64,000 nt of DNA, taken from assembly GCF_000021685.1 (NCBI RefSeq), contig NC_011959.1:1549705-1613704 (forward strand). The letters run 5' to 3'. This stretch comes from Thermomicrobium roseum DSM 5159 (lineage in GTDB: Bacteria; Chloroflexota; Chloroflexia; Thermomicrobiales; Thermomicrobiaceae). Below are positions 24,184 to 32,537 of the stretch, one piece after another (position 1 is the stretch's first letter; every line of letters begins with the position of its first letter). Position numbers and translations under genes: made by a program. Below the pieces are notes generated by a model. The model did no database searches, was not told the origin of the DNA, and saw only the letters and a program-made list of their open reading frames with translations.

Positions 24184-24213
24184 GATCTTGACTGTCAGTC
24201 ATTCGACGGACAT
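24159..24213. promoter_or_regulatory. Nested inverted repeats around the subtilisin promoter
   Basis: A perfect 12-bp inverted repeat ATGTCCGTCGAA (24159-24170) / TTCGACGGACAT (24202-24213) flanks the -10 box with 31 bp between the arms. Inside it TGACTG-T-CAGTCA (24189-24201) covers the expected start point. The left arm is also part of an imperfect palindrome TCCGTCGAACGTCGGA. This looks like a repressor operator pair. Confidence 0.6.
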
Positions 24214-24438
24214 CCTAACAACGCGACGGTGCGTCACTGAGAAACTGGGAAACGGTTCGCGGGCGTCAGAGCTTTGGGGGACGAGCGACTCATGCGGTCC
24301 AGACGCTCCGATCGTTGGCTCCGGTCGCGCGGTCCACCGCGGACTGCGGGTGGAGGCGAGCGTCTCGCGCTGCCTCGCCCGTCAGGATCGGCCCACCGAG
24401 TCGTCTCCACTGGTCTCGCGAAGGGAAGGGAGAATCCG
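24184..24438 (+). other. Long untranslated leader of the subtilisin gene
   Basis: About 250 nt with no convincing small gene. It contains GAAACTGGGAAACGG and a G-rich run near 24270. I could not match it to a known riboswitch class. Confidence 0.4.
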
Positions 24439-25794
24439 ATGCGTTCCGTATCGCTCACACGACGGTGGCGCTGGCGCACACTCGCCGTCGTGCTGGCGCT
24501 GGTCGCCACTCTCATCGCCCCGGCCCTGCTGGCCGCAGCGAGCTCGAGCCAGCAGCTACCGCCCTACCAGCCCGGCCGCGTCCTCGTGTCCTTCAAGCGC
24601 GGCACCAGCGCAACCACCAAGGCGGCTGTCCACCAGCGCCTCGGCGCCCAGCTCCTCCGCTCGATCCCGCAGATCGACGTCGACGTCGTCCAGGTCCCGG
24701 AGGGGAGCGAGCTGGCTGCCGTCGCCGCCTACAAGAGCGACCCGGCGGTCGAGGACGCTGGACTCGCGGTGCTCGGTCACTTCGATGCCGTACCGCCGAC
24801 GGTCCCGAACGACCCGCGCTTCGGCCAGCAGTGGTACCTCCAGGAGATCCGCGCCCCGCAAGCCTGGACGCTCGTCAGTGGCAGCCGAATCCGTCCCATC
24901 GTCGCCGTGCTCGACTCGGGGCTGTACCGCCCGCACGAGGAGTTCCAGGCCGGCCAGATCCTCCTCTACCAGGACTTCACGATCTGCGGCTCGCCGCCCG
25001 GTCCCGGGTGCGGCTTGAACGACCCTGTCGGCCACGGTACGCAGGTCACGGGGGTCATCGCCGCGGCGCACAACAACATGCGGGGGATCGCTGGCGTTTG
25101 CCCCCAATGCCAGATGATCGTCCTCTCGGTGGACGACGACGCTGGCAATGATGTCGATCCCGCTGCCCTCGCCGATGCCCTCGTCTTCGCCGCGGACCGC
25201 GGTGCCCGGATCATCAACGGCTCGTGGGGCGTCCCCTACTCGGTCATGACGACCGGGACCTACACGGCCCTCAACCGGGCGATGCAGTACGCGCTGTCGC
25301 GCGGTGTCCTCTTCGTGAACTCGGCCGGGAACGACTTCAACAACCCGTCCTCCGTTCCCAAGTGGCCGCAGACGACCTGGGGCGGTCACCCGCAGGTGCT
25401 GATCGTCGGCGCCACCGGGCCCAACCGCAGCCTGAGCACCTATACGAACCGCACCTACATGCCCAACGGTAGTCCCTCCCCCTTCACCCAGGTCGTCGAC
25501 CTCGGCGCGCCGGGCGGGAGCGGCAACAACTGCTCGAATCCGAGTCAGGGTGTCCTGATGCCGGACAACACTGGCGGTTACAGTGCCACCTGCGGCACCT
25601 CCTTCGCTTCCCCGATCACCGCTGGGGTCGCCGGGCTGGTGCTGGCCAGCGGCATCTGCTCGACTGCGGCCTGCCTCAAGCAGCGTCTCATCGCGACGGC
25701 CGATTCCGTCCCCGGCCTCGCCGCCGCCTGGCCCAACGGCCGCTTCCTCAATGCTTGCCGCGCGGTCGATTCCATGAACGGGATCCGCTGCTAG
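24439..25794 (+). CDS. Secreted subtilisin-like serine protease (S8 family)
   Basis: 451 residues. An export signal (basic start, hydrophobic 14-33, cleavage probably after LLAAA) is followed by an inhibitor-I9-like propeptide (about 45-115) and the S8 catalytic domain. The triad is Asp159 in VAVLDSG, His199 in GHGTQVTG and Ser388 in GTSFASP; the oxyanion Asn is Asn298 in NSAGND. Eleven or so cysteines in the mature part suggest disulfide bonds, fitting an extracellular heat-stable enzyme. The ATG has GGGAAGGGAG upstream; earlier in-frame starts have none. A strong promoter with nested inverted repeats lies upstream and a hairpin downstream, so the gene is monocistronic. It may process the secreted envelope proteins encoded nearby; that link is speculative. 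Confidence 0.93.
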   Translation: MRSVSLTRRWRWRTLAVVLALVATLIAPALLAAASSSQQLPPYQPGRVLVSFKRGTSATTKAAVHQRLGAQLLRSIPQIDVDVVQVPEGSELAAVAAYKSDPAVEDAGLAVLGHFDAVPPTVPNDPRFGQQWYLQEIRAPQAWTLVSGSRIRPIVAVLDSGLYRPHEEFQAGQILLYQDFTICGSPPGPGCGLNDPVGHGTQVTGVIAAAHNNMRGIAGVCPQCQMIVLSVDDDAGNDVDPAALADALVFAADRGARIINGSWGVPYSVMTTGTYTALNRAMQYALSRGVLFVNSAGNDFNNPSSVPKWPQTTWGGHPQVLIVGATGPNRSLSTYTNRTYMPNGSPSPFTQVVDLGAPGGSGNNCSNPSQGVLMPDNTGGYSATCGTSFASPITAGVAGLVLASGICSTAACLKQRLIATADSVPGLAAAWPNGRFLNACRAVDSMNGIRC

Positions 25795-25811
25795 CTCCCT
25801 CCAGTCTCCCC

Positions 25812-25841
25812 GGCGGGGCGCCATCCTCCTGGCGCCCCGCC
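25812..25841 (+). terminator. Strong hairpin after the subtilisin gene
   Basis: Perfect 12-bp stem GGCGGGGCGCCA / TGGCGCCCCGCC with loop TCCTCC, 18 bp after the stop codon. The following run is C-rich with few T, so it may act as a Rho-independent terminator or an mRNA 3'-end stabiliser. Confidence 0.65.
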
Positions 25842-26716
25842 CCGCTCCTCCCCGCTCCGCACCACCGCATCCGCCACACGCGCCCTCCCGCTCGGACGGG
25901 CGCGCCGCGCCCCGCCACCGGGAACGTACGGCGCCGCGTGTGCCGCCCCGACGAAAACGGGTCACTCGGCTACGGTCGCCCGCCGTCCGCCCACCGGCGC
26001 CCCGACGACTACCGTCGAACCCAGGCGTGCCTGGACCGTCCAGGTCACGCCTGCGTGACCCGTCCGGCCCGCCACGGCCGCTAACCGCGCCGCCGGTATC
26101 CAGCGCCCCCCGGCCTGTCCGGGCGTGGCGTGCCGCACCCGGACCCGGAGCACGCAGGATACAGTGCCACGCGAGCGACGGGGGTGCGGGGTGCTCGACC
26201 AGGCGACCCGCAGTGCCGCCTGCCGCCTGCGCACCGCCCGGTGCAGCCGGGCCACGCACGCGTCGCCCCTACCGGGGGAACGGGACAGGGGTGCCGAGCG
26301 GCAGCGCAAGCGCGGGTGCGGTGCGCGACCGGCCGACGGGGGCGTCTCCCCGATGAGAGAAATGCGGACGGGGTGCCTGAGCACCAGCGAGGTTAGGGAT
26401 ATCCAGACGCTCGCGGCTTGTGGACGGCGGCGCTCGCCTGTCGCAGGTCTACCAGCAGCCATCGACCACCGCCGATCCCTTCGGAGGAGTCACGCGTGCG
26501 CGGGCTGACCGGGCCGGGCACGGCCGACCCGGTCAGCTCCCAGGGCCGCAAGACCCAGAGCAGCGGAGCAGCGCCGGCTCCCCCCAAGCGATACCGCCGT
26601 GGCGGGACTAGGAGATACAGAAACAGGGAACACAGTCACCGCGCTGCACTGCGTTCCCCCGCCGGCGCGGGAGCGCAGGCCGCCTGGTCGTGCGGGCCGA
26701 CTCCTGCTGAACGAAC
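25842..26716. other. Gene-free stretch with worn repeat fragments
   Basis: No supported gene. The sequence at about 26050-26090 (GCGTGACCCGTCCGGCCCGCC) is a remnant of an alpha palindrome, and CGTCGCCCCTACC near 26261 resembles a beta foot. The rest shows no clear structure. Confidence 0.5.
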
Positions 26717-26744
26717 GAGGGCGGGGTCGTGTGACCCCGCCCTC
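26717..26744 (-). terminator. Terminator of the first envelope protein gene
   Basis: Perfect 12-bp stem GAGGGCGGGGTC / GACCCCGCCCTC with a 4-nt loop, 30 bp after the stop codon at 26775. In the minus-strand direction it is followed by TCGTTC. Confidence 0.7.
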
Positions 26745-26774
26745 ACCCAGTCACCCAGACCGATCGCGCTCGGC

Positions 26775-28991
26775 TCACGCCGGCTGCTGCGGCCGAGAAC
26801 GGCCACTGCACGTGACCGTCGTCAGCAACAGGTCGTTCGGCCCGAGCATGCCGTTCCCGTCGACGTCGTAGTAGAGCTCGACGGTGACGGTGAACTGGCC
26901 GTCGGCAGGAGGCCCGTCCGTTCGCCAGTACAGCGGTGCGCTGAACGAGCCGTCGGCTGCCGTCGTCAGGGCCAGCGTGTTCTGGTCAGGGCTCGCCGGC
27001 ACGGCGAACGACATATCGTCGACCGCCGGATTGTCGATGACGTGCAGCAGGATCGGCGCGCCGCCTGGCACCACGCCCGGCCCGAGCATGCCGCTCAGCG
27101 TGCAGTCGGGCGTCGGGTCACCAGGCGCTGGGTTCTGCTCAGTCGTGCAAATGAGCTCCCAGCCCTGGGCGCGCGGCATGTTGTAGGCCGCCGAGCCGTC
27201 GAACTGCACGTCGTAGTTGACGTTGTTCGAGACGCCCACGATCGGCCCCAGCCCGTCGAGCTGCGTGACCACGACCGAGCCCTGGAACCCGCCCGGCATC
27301 TCGCCGTAGTTCGGCGCGTAGGCGATGTAGCCACCGTGCGCCGGGATCGAGGCGATGATCGGCGCGGTCAGGGTCGGCGCAGTCGGCGAGCCGGTCGAGC
27401 TGTAGAACACGAGCGACACGCGCACCGGCCGGTCACCCGCGTTGAACAGCGCCACACCGCTGTTGTCGTTGCCGCCCGAGAGCAGGCCCTGCTTCTGGAA
27501 CAGCGGCATGTACAGCTGCCCGTGCGGGATGTCGGTGCCCGACTGCGCGACGTAGCCGAGCGCCTGCCCGACGTCCTGGTCGATGCCGGTGTACTTCACC
27601 GAGTCGACCGCCACCAGCACCGGCTGGGTGGAGACCACCAGCGCGTGGCCGAACCCGCCGATCCCCACATCGGTCGTCGCCGGCTTGTACACGAACTCCA
27701 TCGCCCGCGGCTGGATGACCCGGCTCTCGGTGCCGACCGCCACACCGGCCGAGTTGTAGTAGGTGATCTGCACGGTCGCTGGCGCGACGTCGCTCAGGTT
27801 CGCCATCGAGATGCCGCTGTTCCAGCCGTTGTAGCCCTGGAAGATCAGCGGCAGCGCCTGCACCCTGTTGCCGGCACCCTGCGGCAGCGCCTGGTTGGTC
27901 AGCGCCATGTTGACCGGGTCACCCCACGGCTGCGTCGGCTTCACACGGTCGACCGTCGCCGCCACCTCGCAGTCGCTATCGACCCAGGCCTGGCCGACCC
28001 AGCCGTCCGGCACACCCTGTTCCTTGAGGTCGATGTGCCAGGTCTCGCCCCGCCTCAGCAGCCTGATGAACTGGCCGAAGCTCGGGTCGCTGTAGCCCGA
28101 GGGCGACTGGTAGAGCGTCACCGTGACGCTGCAGTTGCTGCGCGAGTCGAAGTTGGTGACGTGCAGCACCGAGTTCCAGCCGTTGTTGGTCTGGACGATC
28201 GGGAAGACGAGCGCGTGCTGCCCACCGATCTCCACGTCGGTCTGCGGCAGCGCCGAGTAGCCGCTCACTGCCTCGTGCTGCGCCGAGGTGCGACCAGCGT
28301 TGCTCGCGACCGGAGCGACGATCTTGGCCACGCCAGCGATCGGCAGGCCGATAGTTTCTGTGCATCTCACCGTGACTGTGTACTCCGTCCCTGGAGCCGG
28401 CTCGGTATCACCCAGAAAGTCGGCAGGAGTACCAGTAGTCGGGTCATCCGCGACGCCCCAGTCGATCACGATTTGATTTCCGACCACGGCCCAGGTGTAG
28501 TCACCGGTAGGACTTGTCTCGCTCCCGTTCCACTCGTTGAAGACAGTGTTGCCCTGGCGGACACGGATCGACAGCACTGCGCCTACGCAAGGGTTGTTGA
28601 TGCGGTCGACGGTGTTGGGTGACGCTCCACGGACAACCGTGCGGGTCACCGACCCCGGCCGCACGACCACCCCACCGCCGTTGCCGTCGCCGAAGAGGGC
28701 CGACGAGTTCCACGTCTTCGCCGCGAACGGCTCCAGCGTCGCGGTAGTTATACTCGTGCCATCGGCCTTTCGAAGCTCGACTTCGATGAAGGCATCGTTC
28801 GGGTTCTGGACGGTCACCGTGCCGTACCACGGCCCCATGTTCCCGTACTCTTCCCCGTTGGGGACGAATGGGAAGTAGATCCAGCCGGTGATCTCCTCGA
28901 CCACCGCCCCAGCCGGCGCGACCGTGAGCGAGGCGAACGCGCTCACCGCCAGCGCCAGCGCTGTGAGCAGACTGACCAAACGCTTACCCAT
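26775..28991 (-). CDS. Large secreted envelope protein, paralogue 1
   Basis: 738 residues. Signal peptide 1-29 (MGKRLVSLLTALALAVSAFA...). The mature part is beta-rich with two kinds of repeat motif: FPIVQTNNGWNSVLHVTN (263-280) and LPLIFQGYNGWNSGISMANL (380-399). The gene at 38534 has the same motifs in the same order. Near the end, DVDGNGMLGPNDL looks like a calcium-binding loop of EF-hand/dockerin type. There is no sorting motif or second membrane segment. ATG with GAGGAGGG upstream; a terminator follows. It is probably a surface-layer or matrix protein, an inference from size, secretion and repeats; no catalytic motif is seen. Confidence 0.82.
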   Translation of the reverse strand: MGKRLVSLLTALALAVSAFASLTVAPAGAVVEEITGWIYFPFVPNGEEYGNMGPWYGTVTVQNPNDAFIEVELRKADGTSITTATLEPFAAKTWNSSALFGDGNGGGVVVRPGSVTRTVVRGASPNTVDRINNPCVGAVLSIRVRQGNTVFNEWNGSETSPTGDYTWAVVGNQIVIDWGVADDPTTGTPADFLGDTEPAPGTEYTVTVRCTETIGLPIAGVAKIVAPVASNAGRTSAQHEAVSGYSALPQTDVEIGGQHALVFPIVQTNNGWNSVLHVTNFDSRSNCSVTVTLYQSPSGYSDPSFGQFIRLLRRGETWHIDLKEQGVPDGWVGQAWVDSDCEVAATVDRVKPTQPWGDPVNMALTNQALPQGAGNRVQALPLIFQGYNGWNSGISMANLSDVAPATVQITYYNSAGVAVGTESRVIQPRAMEFVYKPATTDVGIGGFGHALVVSTQPVLVAVDSVKYTGIDQDVGQALGYVAQSGTDIPHGQLYMPLFQKQGLLSGGNDNSGVALFNAGDRPVRVSLVFYSSTGSPTAPTLTAPIIASIPAHGGYIAYAPNYGEMPGGFQGSVVVTQLDGLGPIVGVSNNVNYDVQFDGSAAYNMPRAQGWELICTTEQNPAPGDPTPDCTLSGMLGPGVVPGGAPILLHVIDNPAVDDMSFAVPASPDQNTLALTTAADGSFSAPLYWRTDGPPADGQFTVTVELYYDVDGNGMLGPNDLLLTTVTCSGRSRPQQPA

Positions 28992-29403
28992 ACGAGTTCA
29001 CCCTCCTCGCGTCATCGGCGTGTCAGCACGTCGACGACACATCCGCACCGGCCGGACCGCCCGGCCGGCCGCCGCTCTTCCACCCGCTCGTCGCGGGCGC
29101 GGGGGCGGCTCCCCGCTCGCGCCTCTGCCGCCCTCGCGGCGGCTCGTCTCTCCTTTCCTCGGCGCGCCCCTCCTTTCCCAGTCCCGTTCCCTTCCCCTGG
29201 CACGCACGCTGGGTCAGCCCCGCGGGCGCCGTTCGCTCCGTCCAGGCACCGGCCGGGTGCGCCTGCCCGTCCGGCACCGGGCGCAGTCTACCAGGGTTCG
29301 GGCCAGACCGTCCAGCCCGCCCGGGGCGATGCCCCGGCGACAGTCCCCACTGGGACTGCACCCATTGTGTTTAACGCACGAGGGGTCCCGACGGTTGCGC
29401 GGG
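28992..29403. other. Gene-free stretch, purine-rich on the minus strand
   Basis: Upstream of the envelope gene the minus strand is strikingly purine-rich at about 29150-29205 (rc of TCTCTCCTTTCCTC...), perhaps part of a leader. I see no gene and no clear promoter. Confidence 0.4.
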
Positions 29404-29543
29404 GGTGGCGAATCAGGCAGCGCCTGACTCCGACAGGATGGGGGTCGCCCCACCGTGGCGCCCTTGTGCCCGACCGGAGATGCATTGCCCCACCCGTGTA
29501 GGGGCGAGGCGCTGCCTCGCCCGTGCGCGCCATGGGCGCGGCA
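29404..29543 (+). repeat. Paired-palindrome unit 12
   Basis: The alpha stem is AATCAGGC / GCCTGACT, with the outer hairpin lost; the core and beta half (GTAG at 29499) are intact. Confidence 0.85.
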
Positions 29544-29611
29544 ACCCGCGGCACTCACCGGCACGCGGTGACTGCAATGGCACACCGCACGAACGGCGAC
29601 GGGATGGTCGG

Positions 29612-29750
29612 CCGGCCCTGCCGGGCCGGCGGGTCAGGCAGCGCCTGACCCCTACATGGCGGGGGCGGGTGCGCCGACCGGTGGCGGACACGCGCCGCAC
29701 CGGCGATGTGCCGGTCTACCCTCTCGGGGCCACCGGCGCCTCGCCCGGCC
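29612..29750 (+). repeat. Paired-palindrome unit 13, beta half degenerate
   Basis: Intact alpha hairpins (29612-29655). The beta half survives only as CTCGGGGCCACCGGCGCCTCGCCC. It ends about 100 bp before the methyltransferase gene. Confidence 0.8.
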
Positions 29751-29848
29751 GGCTGCACGCCGGGCGCCCTGCGCTGATCGCGACGACGCGGTTGGGTGCG
29801 CCGGCCACCCGCGCCGTCGTCTACACTGGTGGCGGGGGGAACCGCGCG

Positions 29849-30994
29849 GTGGGCAGCCCACTGGCCGACCTGATCCAGCGCGAGATCGCCGAGCGCGGGC
29901 CGATCACCTTCGCCCGCTTCATGGAGCTCGCCCTCTACCATCCCCAGCACGGCTACTACATGACCAGCGTCCGCGCCGGGCGCGCCGGCGACTTTCTCAC
30001 CGCCCCGGAGACGCATCCGATCTTCGGCTGGGTGATCGCCCGGCAGGTCGCCGAGTGCTGGGACCTGCTCGATCGGCCAGAGCCGTTCCACTTGGTCGAG
30101 TACGGCCCGGGGAGCGGAACGCTCGTGCTGGCGATCCTGCGCTACCTGTCCCAGAACGAGCCGCATCTCCTCGAGCGGCTGCGCTACTGCCCGATCGAGC
30201 CGAGTGCTCCGGCGCGCGCCGAGCTCCTCCGCCGCCTCGGGACGGCCGGCTGGGCGCACCTCGTGACCGACGCGCCGCCCGCGGCAGCGAGCGGGCTGGT
30301 CCTGGCCAACGAGGTGGTCGATGCCCTCCCGGTGCACCGGGTGCGGCAGGAGGGTGGCGAGCTGCGCGAACTCTTCGTCGGCTGGGACGGCCAGCGCTTC
30401 GTCGCCGTGCCCGGTCCGCTCTCGACGCCCGAGCTGGCCGACTGGCTGGCGCGGCTCGGCGTCCAGCCGGTCGAGGGGCAGGAGACCGAGGTCTGCCTGG
30501 CCATGCTGGGCTGGCTGGACGAGGTGGCGCGGCGGCTGGAGCGCGGGTACCTCCTGGTGCTCGATTACGGCGCGCCGGCACCGGAGCGCGCCGATCCGAC
30601 CCGCTTCCCCCGCGGGACGATCCGGACCTACGCGGCGCACGCCCGCGGGAGCGACCCGCTCGCCGACCCGGGCGAGCGCGACATCACCGCTCACGTCGAT
30701 TTCACGATGCTCAGCCTGGCCGCCGCCGAGCGCGGCCTGGTCCCGCTCGCGCTCACCACACAGGCCGAGTTCCTGGCCCAGGCCGGACTGGGCGAGCTGC
30801 TGGTGGCGCTCCAGGCCGAGCCGGGGATGACCGCCGCGCAGTACCTGGCCGCCCGCGCTGCCGCCCTGCACCTGCTCGACCCGGGCGGGATGGGAGCCTT
30901 TCGCGTCGCCCTCTTCGGCAAAGCGATCGACCCAGCAGCGCTGCCGAGCGGCTTCCGCCAGCGCCTGCTCACCGGCGTCCCGCTGCCGGAGTGA
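29849..30994 (+). CDS. SAM-dependent methyltransferase, MidA/NDUFAF7 family
   Basis: 381 residues. In eukaryotes NDUFAF7 methylates an arginine of a complex I subunit; bacterial members are thought to be similar protein arginine methyltransferases. Hallmarks are GPITFARFMELALYHPQHGYY, GDFLTAPETHPIFG, the SAM loop VEYGPGSGTL (83-92), LVLANEVVDALPVHRV, LVLDYGA and DITAHVDFTML. GTG start at 29849 behind GGGGGGAA; the frame stays open further upstream, but that part is the palindromic repeat. The gene is single and lies between two repeat clusters. Confidence 0.9.
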   Translation: MGSPLADLIQREIAERGPITFARFMELALYHPQHGYYMTSVRAGRAGDFLTAPETHPIFGWVIARQVAECWDLLDRPEPFHLVEYGPGSGTLVLAILRYLSQNEPHLLERLRYCPIEPSAPARAELLRRLGTAGWAHLVTDAPPAAASGLVLANEVVDALPVHRVRQEGGELRELFVGWDGQRFVAVPGPLSTPELADWLARLGVQPVEGQETEVCLAMLGWLDEVARRLERGYLLVLDYGAPAPERADPTRFPRGTIRTYAAHARGSDPLADPGERDITAHVDFTMLSLAAAERGLVPLALTTQAEFLAQAGLGELLVALQAEPGMTAAQYLAARAAALHLLDPGGMGAFRVALFGKAIDPAALPSGFRQRLLTGVPLPE

Positions 30995-31072
30995 GCTCGC
31001 GCTGACCGGCGCGCTGCGAGCGGGCACCGCACCGTGCAGCCCCTCCGGACTGTCCGTCGGCCGCGATGGTTG

Positions 31073-31226
31073 CCGGCCCTGGCGGGCCGGCGGGTCAGGC
31101 ACCGCCTGACCCCTACAAGACGGGGCCGGTGGCGCCCGCCCGTGCGGAAACGCGCCGCACCGGGGATGTGCCCCCACGTTGTAGGGGCGAGGCGCCGCCT
31201 CGCCCGCCCGCGCCGGATGGCGCGGC
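31073..31226 (+). repeat. Paired-palindrome unit 14
   Basis: Full unit with all hairpins and both feet. It is followed immediately by copy 2 of the second repeat family. Confidence 0.92.
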
Positions 31227-31234
31227 GATGCAAC

Positions 31235-31340
31235 GTGGCCGACACGTCTCGCCCGACATGCAGCGCAGACCAGCCGAGCGGCCCTCTCCACGATCGCCCG
31301 GCCGTGAACGGCCGGACTTCAGCCCCGGGCGTTCGCTGCC
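31235..31340 (+). repeat. Second repeat family, copy 2 (without the 118-bp element)
   Basis: 31235-31314 and 31317-31340 match the two flanks of copy 1 at 9981-10205. The join reads ACGGCCGGACTTCAGCC, so it looks like an empty site. Both copies directly follow a beta half of the paired-palindrome family. Confidence 0.75.
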
Positions 31341-31393
31341 CACCACCCCCGCCGTGGTCATCACCGCACCGCGGCACCCATCGGCATGCGTTG

Positions 31394-31535
31394 CCGGCCC
31401 CGGCGGGCCGGACGGGTCAGGCAGCGCCTGAGCCCAACCACACGGGGGGCGTGCCCGACCGCGGCGGGACGTCGCTCGAGCGCGGCTGCGGCGTTCCCTG
31501 GGGTCGGGGCGAGGCGCGGCCTCCCCCGCGGCCGG
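31394..31535 (+). repeat. Paired-palindrome unit 15, worn
   Basis: The alpha half has substitutions (GCCTGAGCC, foot CAAC) and the beta half reads GTCGGGGCGAGGCGCGGCCTC. It lies just before the glycosyltransferase operon. Confidence 0.8.
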
Positions 31536-31536
31536 G

Positions 31537-31567
31537 TTCGACGCTGGCCGGGCCAGCGCGCTACGAT
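31537..31567 (+). promoter_or_regulatory. Possible promoter with central palindrome, glycosyltransferase operon
   Basis: TTCGAC (31537-31542) and TACGAT (31562-31567) are 19 bp apart; between them lies the perfect palindrome CGCTGGCC-G-GGCCAGCG (31542-31558). It may be an operator between the boxes, or a hairpin unrelated to initiation. Confidence 0.4.
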
Positions 31568-31598
31568 GATGCGTGGACAGGCGCAGGGGACGGGAGGC

Positions 31599-32537
31599 AT
31601 GCGCGACCTCGACCTTTCGGTGGTCATCGTCAGCTGGAACGTCCGCCAGCTGCTGGCGGCCTGCCTGGACAGTCTGGCGGCCGACCTGGCGCGCAGCCAG
31701 CTCGCTGGCGAGGTGATCGTCGTCGACAACGGCTCGCGCGACGGGACGGTGGAACTGGTGCGCGCCCGCTACCCCTGGGTGCAGCTGGTCGCGCTCGCGG
31801 AGAACCGCGGCTTCGCAGCAGCGAACAATATCGGCATCGCCCGAAGCCGCGGGCAGGCGATCCTCTTGCTGAACCCGGATACCGAACTGCGGCCGGGTGC
31901 GCTCACCTGGCTGTGGCGCGCCCTCTGGGCGGCCCCACACGTCGGGCTGGTCGGCGCGCGCCTGCTCAATGCCGATGGGTCGCTCCAGTCGGCTGGCTAC
32001 CGGTTCCCCGGCTACGTCCAGAACCTGCTCGACTTCTTCCCGCTGCACCCGCGCCTCGTCGGCTCGCGCCTGAACGGGCGCTTCGGCCCCGGCGACGGCC
32101 TCTCGCCCTTCGCCATCGATCATCCGCTCGGCGCCTGCATGCTGGTGCGCCGCACGGTCGTCGAGCAGGTCGGCGGCCTCGACGAGGGGTATCGGTACTA
32201 CAGCGAGGAGATCGATTGGTGCCGGCGCATCCGGGCTGCCGGCTGGACGATCCTCACCGCGCCCGCTGCCCTGGTGGTCCACCATGCCGGGGGGAGTACC
32301 CAGCAGGTCGCGCGGGAGAGTTTCCTCCAGCTGCACCGGAGCCGGGCCCGCTATTTCGGCCGCTGGCACGGCCCGCTCGTCGTGCGGCGCCTGGCCCGCC
32401 TGGCCGAGCTCGCGGCCGCCTGGACCGCCCTCCGCGCGCGCCTGACCCGCCGGCCCGACCTGGCCGAGCGGGCACGACTGTGGCGCGAGGTCGCTGCGAT
32501 CTACCGGAACGCTGCCGCCTGCCATGAGCCGACCTGA
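31599..32537 (+). CDS. Family 2 glycosyltransferase
   Basis: A 312-residue GT-A-fold enzyme of the rhamnosyltransferase-like GT2 group. It transfers a sugar from a nucleotide donor to a growing surface glycan on the cytoplasmic side. Motifs: LSVVIVSWNVRQLL, VIVVDNGSRDGTVEL, NRGFAAANNIGI, LLNPDTEL (metal-binding Asp), GACMLVRR and YYSEEIDWCRR. ATG at 31599 with AGGGGACGGGAGG upstream; ATGs at 31566 and 31569 are alternatives. The 3' end overlaps the next glycosyltransferase gene by 14 bp, so the two are cotranscribed. The acceptor and sugar are not predictable. Confidence 0.9.
   Translation: MRDLDLSVVIVSWNVRQLLAACLDSLAADLARSQLAGEVIVVDNGSRDGTVELVRARYPWVQLVALAENRGFAAANNIGIARSRGQAILLLNPDTELRPGALTWLWRALWAAPHVGLVGARLLNADGSLQSAGYRFPGYVQNLLDFFPLHPRLVGSRLNGRFGPGDGLSPFAIDHPLGACMLVRRTVVEQVGGLDEGYRYYSEEIDWCRRIRAAGWTILTAPAALVVHHAGGSTQQVARESFLQLHRSRARYFGRWHGPLVVRRLARLAELAAAWTALRARLTRRPDLAERARLWREVAAIYRNAAACHEPT

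Noticed and set aside
24230..24300. Cyclic-di-GMP-type riboswitch in the protease leader
   Set aside because: A few short matches (GGGAAAC, GGGCGTCAGAGC) but the conserved stems and core do not line up.
22388..25018. An 876-codon + strand frame across the array, the portal gene and the subtilisin start
   Set aside because: It crosses unrelated genes and repeats; the portal gene on the minus strand and subtilisin in another frame explain the sequence.
24556..26259. Minus-strand frame opposite the subtilisin gene
   Set aside because: Antisense shadow; the + strand frame has the full catalytic triad and signal peptide.
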